Shown: in pieces, positions 16,658 through 25,300 of the stretch
How the letters are laid out: each line of letters opens with the position of its first letter
How positions within the stretch are numbered: position 1 is the first letter of the stretch
Assembly: GCA_050789255.1 (NCBI GenBank)
Contig: JBOZRQ010000023.1
Location: 1-41,853 of the forward strand
Length of the DNA stretch: 41,853 nucleotides
Direction: 5' to 3'
Source of the DNA: JBOZRQ01 sp050789255
GTDB taxonomy: Bacteria > Bacillota > Sulfobacillia > Symbiobacteriales > Symbiobacteriaceae
Notes under the pieces: model-generated
The model's database searches: none
What the model was told of the DNA's origin: nothing
Seen by the model: only the letters and a program-made list of their open reading frames with translations
Made by a program: the position numbers and the translations under genes

Positions 16658-17464
16658 CTAGGTGATGTCCGTAAACCCATACTCCCGTGCGAGGTCGGCG
16701 ACGTGCAGCACCTGTCCGGTCTTCGCCATCACGTGCGGGTCGGCGGCGAGCGCCGCCACCGCCCGGCCCAAAAACTGCGGCGACTGGGTGGGCGCCAGCT
16801 CGGGCGCCGACCGCCAGGTCTGCTCAGTCACGCCGTAGGTGTCGAGGACGATCTCTGTGCGCATCCAGCCCGGGGAGAGCGCCACAGCCGCCACCCCGTA
16901 GGGGCGCAGGTCCTCCCCCATCGCCTGGGCCATGGTGTTGAGCGCCGCCTTGGCCACGTAGTAGTGCAGAAAGCCCCAGTACTTCCCGTCCGGCGGCCAG
17001 TAGCTGACGTTGGCGATCAAACCGGCCCCCCGGCGGACCAGGTAGGGCGCCGCAAAGGTGCTGGACATGAGCGTGGCCCGCACACCGGCGTTAAACATGG
17101 TCTCCCAGTGGCCGTGAGAGCGCTCCCAGAAGGGGCGCCCGGCGTCGCTCATGATCTCGCTGCCGCCCCAGGCCGAGTTGACCAGGATGTCGAGCCGGCC
17201 CTGCTCGGCCTCCACCCGCTCAAAGAGCGCCTGCACCTGCTCGTCGCAGGTGTGGTCGACCCGCACGGGAATCCCGAGGCCACCCAACGCCGTAATAGCC
17301 TCGGCAGTATCTTCGATCGTCTGCCGGCGAGTACCCGTTACCTGACCTCGCACGCTCCGACCCGTAACATAGACCGTAGCTCCCGCCTCGCCAAGGGCCA
17401 GGGCGACGCCGCGCCCGGCGCCCCGGCTGGCACCCGTAACCACCGCAACCTTCCCATGAAGCAC
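16658..17464 (-). CDS. Short-chain dehydrogenase/reductase (SDR)
   Basis: This 268-aa classical SDR starts at GTG 17464 with GAGGTGA 6 nt upstream. Cofactor motif TGASRGAGRG (residues 10-19, TGxxxGxG) is followed by an Arg at the NADP-type position (TGRSVRG). Also visible are NSAWGG (NAG-like), ANVSYW (catalytic Ser) and YYVAKAAL (YxxxK), followed by LSPGWMRTE. The order and the NSAWGG variant recall DHRS1-like SDRs. It probably oxidises or reduces a small carbonyl or alcohol with NADP(H). It is separated from the upstream tail-like operon by a strong terminator, so it is transcribed independently. Confidence 0.9.
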   Translation of the reverse strand: MLHGKVAVVTGASRGAGRGVALALGEAGATVYVTGRSVRGQVTGTRRQTIEDTAEAITALGGLGIPVRVDHTCDEQVQALFERVEAEQGRLDILVNSAWGGSEIMSDAGRPFWERSHGHWETMFNAGVRATLMSSTFAAPYLVRRGAGLIANVSYWPPDGKYWGFLHYYVAKAALNTMAQAMGEDLRPYGVAAVALSPGWMRTEIVLDTYGVTEQTWRSAPELAPTQSPQFLGRAVAALAADPHVMAKTGQVLHVADLAREYGFTDIT

Positions 17465-17491
17465 CGTGATTCACCTCGTAGCGTGAACTTC

Positions 17492-17526
17492 CACAACAAA
17501 GCGGCTGAACTCCTGCGTTCAGCCGC
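17492..17526 (-). terminator. Terminator of the tail-like operon
   Basis: A perfect 10-bp stem (17501-17510 with 17517-17526) has a 6-nt loop. On the minus strand it follows the 326-aa gene by 13 nt and runs into TTTGTTGT. It separates the operon from the dehydrogenase gene. Confidence 0.78.
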
Positions 17527-17539
17527 CGTGTCTGGGGTG

Positions 17540-18520
17540 TCAGTTCGTCGCCGCCGAGGTGTAGCTAAAGCGAATGTCCTCGCAGTACATCTCCGCCTTC
17601 ACCCGGCGAATCTGCTCGGAGCCGGCCTCGACCTTGTCGGGCGCCAGCTTGAAGATGCCCAGATTCTTGAAGGTCAGGCTGAACAGCACGGTCTTGCCGT
17701 CGGCGGCGAGGTACTCGAGCGTGCCGCCCTTCTCCCGCTCCTGGCCATTGTTGCCATTGATGACGAAGTCCTGGTGGTAGTCAACGAGCACATCGGCTGC
17801 GAGCTCGGAGGTGGTGAAGACCAGGTTCGGTACCTCAAGGCTGGTGGGCTCCTGCTCATAGTCCCTGGACTCACCGATGGCGTCCGAGGTTACCTTCTGC
17901 TTGATCGTGAGCGCCTCGATCTTGTTGACCCGGGAGGCCGCATCGTCGAGGCCGTCGATCTTCAGGCGGAAGTTGGAGGGGAGCCACTGCTTCTGCTTCA
18001 CGGAGATGGACCCCTTGAGGGGCTGGCCGGAGCCAGCCTTGCGGCGGGTGTACTCCGGCTGGAACTTGATCTTCATCTTGGCGGCATCCTTGCTGGAAGC
18101 GTCGAGCGCCGGCATGCCGATCTCGGTGATCAGCGCCCCCGTGAACTCCAGGCGGGAGCGCTCCTTCAGGTCGTAATCCGCCGCAATGATGGCGCCGTTC
18201 TTGCGCTGGGCCTTGCCCGTGAACCCGGTGTCGATCCACTCGTAGAGCGCCTTGGACATCCCGGTCCCGAACGCCATCGTGACCTCTTCGTACTTCACGT
18301 TGCCGATGTGCTTCTTCGCCAGCAGGTCGCCGCCGAGGCCTTCAGCGACCACCTCGCCGACGGCGTTTCCGCCCTCGAAGCTGTCGAGCCAGCCTACAAA
18401 GACCCCATCGAGCTCCAGGCCATACCGGGCAGTGTACCCGCGGTCGGCTCTGGACGCTGCGCCGGTCAATATCGGTACCAAACCTACCAACAAGGCGCAC
18501 AGCCAGACCAATGCACGCAT
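17540..18520 (-). CDS. Secreted protein with two phage tail-tube-like (gp19-type) domains
   Basis: This is a 326-aa protein with a Sec signal peptide (residues 1-25, hydrophobic LVWLCALLVGLVPILTG then AASRA). Residues 30-158 have the pattern of the T4 gp19 / conserved phage-tail family: YGLELDGVFVGWLDSFEGG, then IGNVKYEEVTMAFG, LYEWIDTGF, KNGAIIAADYDLKE, FTGALITEIGMPALDAS, and a closing IKFQPEY. Residues 182-320 repeat it: FRLKIDGL, VNKIEAL, VLVDYHQDF, LEYLAADGKTVLFSLTF, KLAPDKVEAG and AEMYCEDIRF. It is thus a tandem duplication. AAGGAGG lies 8-9 nt before the ATG. It is the last gene of an operon with two giant proteins, 15 bp after the 1274-aa gene. A signal peptide on a tail-tube fold is odd, since tail tubes normally assemble in the cytoplasm. 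An exported tube or ring is inferred. Fold assignment is from motif pattern only. Confidence 0.8.
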   Translation of the reverse strand: MRALVWLCALLVGLVPILTGAASRADRGYTARYGLELDGVFVGWLDSFEGGNAVGEVVAEGLGGDLLAKKHIGNVKYEEVTMAFGTGMSKALYEWIDTGFTGKAQRKNGAIIAADYDLKERSRLEFTGALITEIGMPALDASSKDAAKMKIKFQPEYTRRKAGSGQPLKGSISVKQKQWLPSNFRLKIDGLDDAASRVNKIEALTIKQKVTSDAIGESRDYEQEPTSLEVPNLVFTTSELAADVLVDYHQDFVINGNNGQEREKGGTLEYLAADGKTVLFSLTFKNLGIFKLAPDKVEAGSEQIRRVKAEMYCEDIRFSYTSAATN

Positions 18521-18535
18521 CCGGTTTCATCCTCC

Positions 18536-21500
18536 TTACAGTTCCACGGTTGCTGCGAAGACCAGTCGGCGTTCCGTCTTCGGCAGGAATGCGATGCCGG
18601 TGATCGCTCCGCCGCTGCCGTCGACCCGGAAGCGCTCGTACTCCTTGATCACCAGCCGGTAGGGCTTGGCGCCCCGGGCCTCGGGCAACTGCACCCGGCC
18701 GATCCAGGTGATATCCGGCTTGGCGCTGTCGGCCACCGTGAGCGGGAAGGTGGAGCCGGGCACCGGGATCCAGCCCAGGTCCCCCTCCACGTCGGGCCGT
18801 TTGGTCTCGACCGTCACCTCGACCTCGCCGGGCGCCTTGGCGGCCGAGGACTCCTTGTAGCCCGGGCCGCAGAGCATCACCTGGAGCAGCTTGGGATCAT
18901 CCGGGTCCATGGTGATGGTCGCCACCCGGTCGGGGGCCACCTGGGCGAAGTCGGCCAGCACCACCCGGGAGAGATGGGCGCCCGGCACCGACTTGGGCTG
19001 ATAGCGCACCAGGGCCAGCCGCACGAACGGGTAGTAGGTGTGGCCGGTGTCCAGCTCCATGTCGCAGTACCAGAGCTTGCGACCCTTGTCGTAGCCCACG
19101 GCGTGGCCCGCCACGTGGAACTGGGCGCCCGGGACCTCCTCCAGGGTGAGCCCGGTGGCCTTGTCCACCGCCGACTTGAAGTGGGCCAGGGCCGGCAGGG
19201 CGGGCGGGCTGCCCAGGGTGAGCCAGAGCGGGTCGAGGCCCCACTGGGTGATGTAGGGCTTCAGGGCGTCGGGCGGGACCTTGCTCGGGAACTTGATCAG
19301 GCTGGGCTTCGGCCCGGGCCACAGGACGGCGCCCAGCAGCTCCCCGTCGCCGGAGGAGAACCAGGGCCGCTCCATGTAGATGCGCAGGCCGCCGCCCTGG
19401 CGCTTGACCACCAGGCCGTCGTCGAAGGACTCCCGCTGCCAGCCCCAGGTCGGCACGATGTAGAGCACCTTGGGCGAGGCGGGCCGGGCCGAGTTGAGCA
19501 CATCGACCGTGACGGGCGCCGCGGACTCCCGGGTAAGGGGGCCCGGATAGTGGGCGAAGACAACCTTGACCGACGCCCCGTCCGGGATGGCGGAAGACGG
19601 CGCCCGGCTGATGGCGCCCGCGGCGTAGTCCATCACATAGTCCTTTTCGCGCTCATACTCCACGGTGCCGGCGAGGTCGGTCACCTTCTCGGACTTCTCG
19701 ACCAGGCGGGTGGCGCCGAGGCTGGCGCTGCTGCCGCCGCTCACGGTGACGGTGGCCGTCGCAGGCGTCTGGAAGTACTCAGCGAAGCGTGTCGTGGCGG
19801 TGGCCGAGTACTCGACCATGCGGTACTTGGTGTCGCCGAACTCCTGCTTGTGGCTGATGTCGACGTGGGGGTCGCCCCACACGACGGGCACCTCGAAGGC
19901 GTCGGCCTTCCCACTGATGTACTTCCACTCGGAGTCGGAGAGGGCGTCGACCGGCTCCTGCCAGCGGGCGGTCACCCCGACCTTGATGGTCGACTTGCCG
20001 TGGACATGCAGCTTGTCGGTCAGCGTGGTGAAGGTCTGGCCCAGGCTGCGCACCGAGGCCAGCGAGGTGAACTTGGGCTCGTACAGGGGCTGCTGCACGG
20101 CGTGGACCAGCGTCAGCGTCCGGTAGGGCGTCAGCATCCAGTGGCGGCCCTGCACGGCCAGCTGCTTGAGCGCGGCGATCTTGGCGGCGGGCAGGCCCGC
20201 CTCGGCGAGCCACCCCCAGAGGCCCATCTGCGTGAGGTCGGCGGCGCCCAGGTAAGAGCTGAGCCGGACCTTGGCGATCTCGGCCTTGGGCAGGAAGACG
20301 GTGAGCACCCGGGCGCCGGCGTTCCAGTCCGGGGCGCCGCTCCCCTCGGCGATCCGGAGCCGGAAGGGCTCCCGCTCGGGCCAGACGGCGCTGCGGAAGT
20401 CGACCTGGGTGGGCGTGGCGGCGGGCGCCCCCGGCAGGCCCAGGAGGGCGGCGCCCCGGGCCACCGGGTCGGGCAGGTAGGGCAGGGCCAGCTGCGCCTC
20501 GGGGTGTAGGCCCTCCGGGGCAAAGCCCCCATCCCGGGCGGTGATGGCGGCGTAGGCGGTCTTGTCCAGACCGGTGGGCCGATCGAACATGCCGTGGGTC
20601 TCGGCGGTCAGCTGGGCGACCCGGGGCGGGGCTATATGGCGGTCGTTGTCGCCCGAGGCCGGGGCGTCGTAGTTGGAGCGAATCACCAGCCGCTCCAGCG
20701 ACTCGCCGGGTGTGACCCCCTGCCGGAGCACCATGGTGGGCGAGCTGACGGGCTCGAAGCGCCCGTAGCGCACGAGGGCGGTATCGGTATTGGCGTCAGT
20801 TGCGTCGTCCTCGGTCAGCGGGGCCGAGTTACCTGCCAGATCCACAGCCCGAGCCCGCAGCCGGTAGCCCGTGCCGAAGCGCAGCCTGGGCAGGGAGCCC
20901 TTGGCGGCGGTGAAGCTGACCTGGAGTTTGAACTCGGTGGGGGTGCTGGGCGTGGTGGTGGCGACCTCATCCTGCGGGGAGATCACCCGGCCCGGGCGGG
21001 GCGCCGCCAGCGACCAGCCCTCCCAGCGGAGCAGCGACTCGTGCAGACTCAGGTCTGATGAGGAGCCATCCGCCGCTGAGGTGACCCCCATGGTGATGAT
21101 CCCCTCATCTTCATGGGTGAAGGAGTCGCCGGTCTGCTCGTACTGGTAGGTGCCGACCCGCTTGCAAAGCGAGTGCCACCGGGCGGTCCGGTCATCCCAG
21201 ACGTCGATGCGGTAGCCCCGGGTCAGATCCTCGGCGTAGAGCGTGACCGCCCCGCCCCCCTCGGCGGTGTCGTTCCGGGCCTTGCCCTCAGCCAGCGCCT
21301 GGACCAGGTTCCAAGCCCGGCCCGTGCGGACCAGCGAGAGCCCGTGGGAGCGCATGGCAGGCACGGAATACTGCTCGGGCGTATCGGCGCTGCGGGTGCT
21401 CTGCGCCCGGAGCAGCCCCTGCGCAAAGTCCTGGAACTTGAGGCCGGCGCCGTCCACATCGACCTGGATGACGCTGTAGTGCTCGGGCTCGCCCAGCCGC

Positions 21501-22360
21501 AGGCGCCCGTTCTCCAGCTCGTTCGAGCCGGGGCGGGGCGCCGCCCGGAAGGCCCCGTCGGCGATCACGTAGGCCGTCCGGGGCATCATGGCGGTGCTGC
21601 CCACGGTGAGCGCAGACCAGGTCGGGACCACGCTCAGCGTGCCTGTCGGCGGCACGGTGCCGGTGAGCTCCACCTCCAGGTCGTAGATCAGCCCGACCCG
21701 GCGCATCACCTCGGGGTAGTCGCCCATCAGGGCGACCATCTGGTGAAAGTCGATCTCCGGCACGGCGACCGGCACGATCTGGCGCTGCTTGGGCCAGGTG
21801 TAGAACTCCCGGAGCTGCTGGAAGTCCCGGCGTGGGTTGACGGGCCCCGGCGGCGCCGCTTTCTCCTGGTACGTGGGCATATCCAGGGGAGGCCCCGCCA
21901 CGTTGTCAAAGCCTTTCCCGATCCGCCCGATATCCCGCACGATCTGCGCCAGGTCCTTGGTGTGCGGATGGTCGGTGGGATTGGCGGCCGCGAAGCTGGT
22001 GTACTTCTCCTTGATGTAGGCCATCACGTTGGCGGCGGGGAAGGAGCGGACCGACCGCTCATGCAGGGGCGGGAAGGCGTAGGGCCGCACATAGGTGGAC
22101 GGCCCGAAGAGGGCGCCCCACTCCGCTGAACTCGGGGGAGCGCTTACCGTCACCGCGGGCAGCGTCGGTCCGCCATCGAAGGCGACGGAGAAGCTGACGG
22201 CCCGAGCCGGCCAGTCGAGGAAGTCCGGGAACTGGGCCAGCGAGGGCCGGGGCAGCCCCTCGTTGGTCTGTAGCCTCGGCGAGACGAGCACGGAGAGGCG
22301 CAGGCGCTCACCGGAGATCCCGCTCGGCAGGGCGGTCCACATCACGGTCTGTTTTTTCAT
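18536..22360 (-). CDS. Giant protein of unknown function (1274 aa), tail-like operon
   Basis: I do not recognise a named family. Of two in-frame ATGs, the second (22360) is preferred, because GGAGGG lies 8 nt upstream of it and only 2 nt from the first. There is no signal peptide and no membrane helix. The protein is Pro/Gly/beta-rich throughout. A fibronectin-III-like or sugar-binding-like stretch (FGTGYRLRARAVDLAGNSAP) lies near residues 500-520. Strong Trp/Tyr-rich segments occur in the last third: YIVPTWGW, LRIYMERPWFSSGDGELLGAV and MELDTGHTYYPFVRLALV. The start is 17 bp after the stop of the Tat-exported gene, so the two are certainly co-transcribed. It may leave the cell bound to the Tat substrate (inference). 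Composition and scale suggest a structural or fibre-like role. Confidence 0.8.
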   Translation of the reverse strand: MKKQTVMWTALPSGISGERLRLSVLVSPRLQTNEGLPRPSLAQFPDFLDWPARAVSFSVAFDGGPTLPAVTVSAPPSSAEWGALFGPSTYVRPYAFPPLHERSVRSFPAANVMAYIKEKYTSFAAANPTDHPHTKDLAQIVRDIGRIGKGFDNVAGPPLDMPTYQEKAAPPGPVNPRRDFQQLREFYTWPKQRQIVPVAVPEIDFHQMVALMGDYPEVMRRVGLIYDLEVELTGTVPPTGTLSVVPTWSALTVGSTAMMPRTAYVIADGAFRAAPRPGSNELENGRLRLGEPEHYSVIQVDVDGAGLKFQDFAQGLLRAQSTRSADTPEQYSVPAMRSHGLSLVRTGRAWNLVQALAEGKARNDTAEGGGAVTLYAEDLTRGYRIDVWDDRTARWHSLCKRVGTYQYEQTGDSFTHEDEGIITMGVTSAADGSSSDLSLHESLLRWEGWSLAAPRPGRVISPQDEVATTTPSTPTEFKLQVSFTAAKGSLPRLRFGTGYRLRARAVDLAGNSAPLTEDDATDANTDTALVRYGRFEPVSSPTMVLRQGVTPGESLERLVIRSNYDAPASGDNDRHIAPPRVAQLTAETHGMFDRPTGLDKTAYAAITARDGGFAPEGLHPEAQLALPYLPDPVARGAALLGLPGAPAATPTQVDFRSAVWPEREPFRLRIAEGSGAPDWNAGARVLTVFLPKAEIAKVRLSSYLGAADLTQMGLWGWLAEAGLPAAKIAALKQLAVQGRHWMLTPYRTLTLVHAVQQPLYEPKFTSLASVRSLGQTFTTLTDKLHVHGKSTIKVGVTARWQEPVDALSDSEWKYISGKADAFEVPVVWGDPHVDISHKQEFGDTKYRMVEYSATATTRFAEYFQTPATATVTVSGGSSASLGATRLVEKSEKVTDLAGTVEYEREKDYVMDYAAGAISRAPSSAIPDGASVKVVFAHYPGPLTRESAAPVTVDVLNSARPASPKVLYIVPTWGWQRESFDDGLVVKRQGGGLRIYMERPWFSSGDGELLGAVLWPGPKPSLIKFPSKVPPDALKPYITQWGLDPLWLTLGSPPALPALAHFKSAVDKATGLTLEEVPGAQFHVAGHAVGYDKGRKLWYCDMELDTGHTYYPFVRLALVRYQPKSVPGAHLSRVVLADFAQVAPDRVATITMDPDDPKLLQVMLCGPGYKESSAAKAPGEVEVTVETKRPDVEGDLGWIPVPGSTFPLTVADSAKPDITWIGRVQLPEARGAKPYRLVIKEYERFRVDGSGGAITGIAFLPKTERRLVFAATVEL

Positions 22361-22377
22361 CTCCATCTCCCTCCGGT

Positions 22378-25300
22378 TTAGGCGAACGCCTCGCAGTACT
22401 CGTCCCAGTGCGGCTGATCGATCAGGTCGGCGAAGAGCGGGTCGGCGTCGTCGCCCTTGAACCGCTTCTCCACGGTCATGTCCACGCTGGCGCTGAAGAA
22501 GAGGATCTCGACCTTGACCGTCAGCGTCGCCTGACCGTAGACCTTGTTGCCCGCGGACTGGTAGGTGAGCGCCATGTAGAACTCGGCCGAGATGGTGATG
22601 ATGCCGAGCACGCAGAGCGAGCCGCCGAGCTTGAGGTAGCCGGTCAGGGTGCAGTCGTCGCCCTCCATCTTGAAATAGATGCCGGCCATGACGTAGACCC
22701 CGCCGCTCGCCACCCCGATGTCGAGGGCCAGCTGGCCGCCGAACTCGAAGGAGGCCTCCAGCAGCTCCACGCCGTCCAGGCCCAGGTTGATGCCGAAGAA
22801 GCCGCCGCCGCCGAACATCGACACGGTTAGTAGGAACGGGTGCTCCCGCTCGCAGAAGGCGAAGCGAAGGCGCACCGGGTCGCCGCCAAAGGGCAGGCTC
22901 AGGCTGCTGGTCAGCTTCATGTTCTGGATCGAGAGCACGCCCACCATCACGTTGGGGATGGCGAGGCTGAAGCCTACCATCACCCCGGTGGGGCTGACAT
23001 CGATCGACGGGCCGTTGCCGGTGGACTTGAGGAAGTCCTTGAGGTTGTTGATGAACTTGAGCGGCCCGGCGAAGTCGACCGCCGTGATTTCGGGCTTGAC
23101 GTCCGCCTTCTCGCCGGACTTGGCCGTGAAGACCAGCTGCTTGAAGGTGAGCACCAGGAACTTGGTTGGCCCGTCGCCGATCAGGTTGCCCTTGAAGCTC
23201 TTCAGCTCGCCCAGGATCTCGTAGGTCGAGGTGGGCGGAGCGGCAAACTTGGTCAGCATCTTGGCGTCGAGCTTCATGGTCGTATTGGCGCTCGCCTCGA
23301 AGACCTTGAGCGGGTCGCTGACTACCTTGGGCTCCCAGAGGAAGCGGGTCTCCAGGCCCTCCGGGGGCTTGGACTTGTCGTCCCCGGGGTAGACCACGCG
23401 GTTAGTCAGCTTGGGCGCCTTCTTGCCGTCGCCGCCCAGCTCGTCCAGCCCGAAGGCGTCCAGGATGTCGGTCAGCAGGATGCCCCCGAGAATCTTGGCC
23501 TCATTGCTGAAGAACTTCTTGGGGTCGAAGGTGCTGCCCATCAGGTCGTCGGGGGAGCCGCCCACGGGCCCCAGCTTGCGGGAGATGCCGCCGATCTCCA
23601 GGTTGGGCGTGGAGACGCCGCCGGCCTGGTCGGCCTTCCAGAGCATCTTGACCGGGGTGTCCAGCTCGGCCCAGACCGACGCCTTGTTCCCGGCAGGGCT
23701 GAAGCCCTTCTCCAGGTAGGTCTGGTGGTACTTGATTGCAGCGCCGGAGGCGGCGCCCGTCACCTGCTCGACGGCGGCCATGCGGACGGTGGCGCCCCCC
23801 ATGGCCGGGTAGAAGCGGGGCTGGTTTGCCGGCAGGGCGATGGCGCTGTCGGGCACCTCGGCGTCAAAGGTGAAGGTCTGGGTCTCAAAGGCGGTGTCGC
23901 CGGGCTTGTCGCTGGGTGCGTAGGCGATCTTCTGGCCGCCCATGGGGCGTTGGCGACGGCTGGCGGTGGTGGTGCGCAGATGGTTTCGTACCGCGGTAAG
24001 GGCAGAGTCGTTGTCGGCGATGGAGTTGAGTACAAACACCAGCGGCATGGTGAACTCGTGCCGGTTGCCGTCACGGTCCTCACTGACGCAGTGGAAGAGG
24101 AAATCCTCACCGCCCGCCCTCACCCAGCGGCAGGAGCCCGAGGGCGTCCCCGGGATGTTCTGGGCAGGGTCCAGGTCGGGAGTGAGCAGGGTGGTCAGCT
24201 GGACCCGGGTGAAGGGGAACGCCCGCCCGGCGTAGGACATGCCCGTGCCAGGGTAGGTCTTCTCGAACTGCCTGACGACGATGTACTCCCGCTGCCGCAG
24301 GTAGGCGGCCATTTTGCCGCTGGGGGTGGACTGGAATTTGCGCTCGGTGATTGTGATCAGGCTGGCCCGGTGGCCCAGCGGGAAGAGGTAGCCCTTCTCC
24401 ACCACCCGCACGTAGGTGTCGCGCCCCATGACAGCCCGGTGGCGCCACTCCTCCAGGTTGTAGGCGCCGGGCGGCTCCCACTGGCCGGCCACGTTCATCC
24501 AGGCGCCCAGCGAGGAGAGCATCAGCCGGTCGACCTTGATCGGCAGGGGCGTGAAGCCGCCGATGGTAAAGTCGGAGCTCATGTGGACGATCTCGTTGCG
24601 GTTGCGGCTCTTGAGCGACATGCGGAAGGGCGATGTGTCGTTCGTGGGCGGCGGGTTGGCCTCGGTGTAGTCGGGCGACCAGATCGCCCGGACGGTGCGC
24701 AAGGTGGCGCTCTGCTCGTCCACCGTGCCGTGGTTGCCTTTGACGCCCAGGCGGGTGTGCCAGAGCTCGGTCCAGGCGCCGCCCTGGGTGACCGGGGCCA
24801 CGGCGTGGGCCCAGGCAGCGTGCTTGTTGGTCGAGAGGATGACCCGATAGGGCGCCTCGATCGCGGTGTGGTACTGCTCGGGCGCCGTCACCTTGGGCGG
24901 GGGCCAGCGGAGCCCGGGGGTGACCGGGGCGCAGCCGCAGTCCTCCTCTTCCTTCAGGATCTCTCCCACGCTGACGGGCGGCGGCAGGGCGACCGGTGAG
25001 ACGCTCTGCTCGTGTTTGATCCAGCTGAGCAGTTCCTCCAGCGTGTAGGGAATCTCGGTTACGGCGGCGGGCACCTTGAAGACCAAGCGGCTAGGCCCTG
25101 CCATGCGGGCCTGCACGGGCGGCTCGGCGGGTGTCTCGCTGTCGGAGGCCTTGATCGCCTCGAAGAACGCCTGCTCGGCGATGTGCTGGGGCGGGAAGTG
25201 GGCGATGATGTAGGCTTGCGGGGACTTTCGTACCAACCGGGCTGGCTTGTCACCGCCGGTCTGGAGGGTGAGGCCGACGAACTCAAAGCGCAGGACCAGC

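Noticed and set aside
16541..20509. 1322-aa open frame on the + strand
   Set aside because: It runs antisense through the tail-like operon, has biased His/Gly/Arg-rich composition typical of a GC-rich shadow frame, and has no ribosome site.
22840..24999. 719-aa open frame on the + strand
   Set aside because: Antisense to the Tat-exported giant; no recognisable motifs, and the opposite strand has a strong start and signal peptide.
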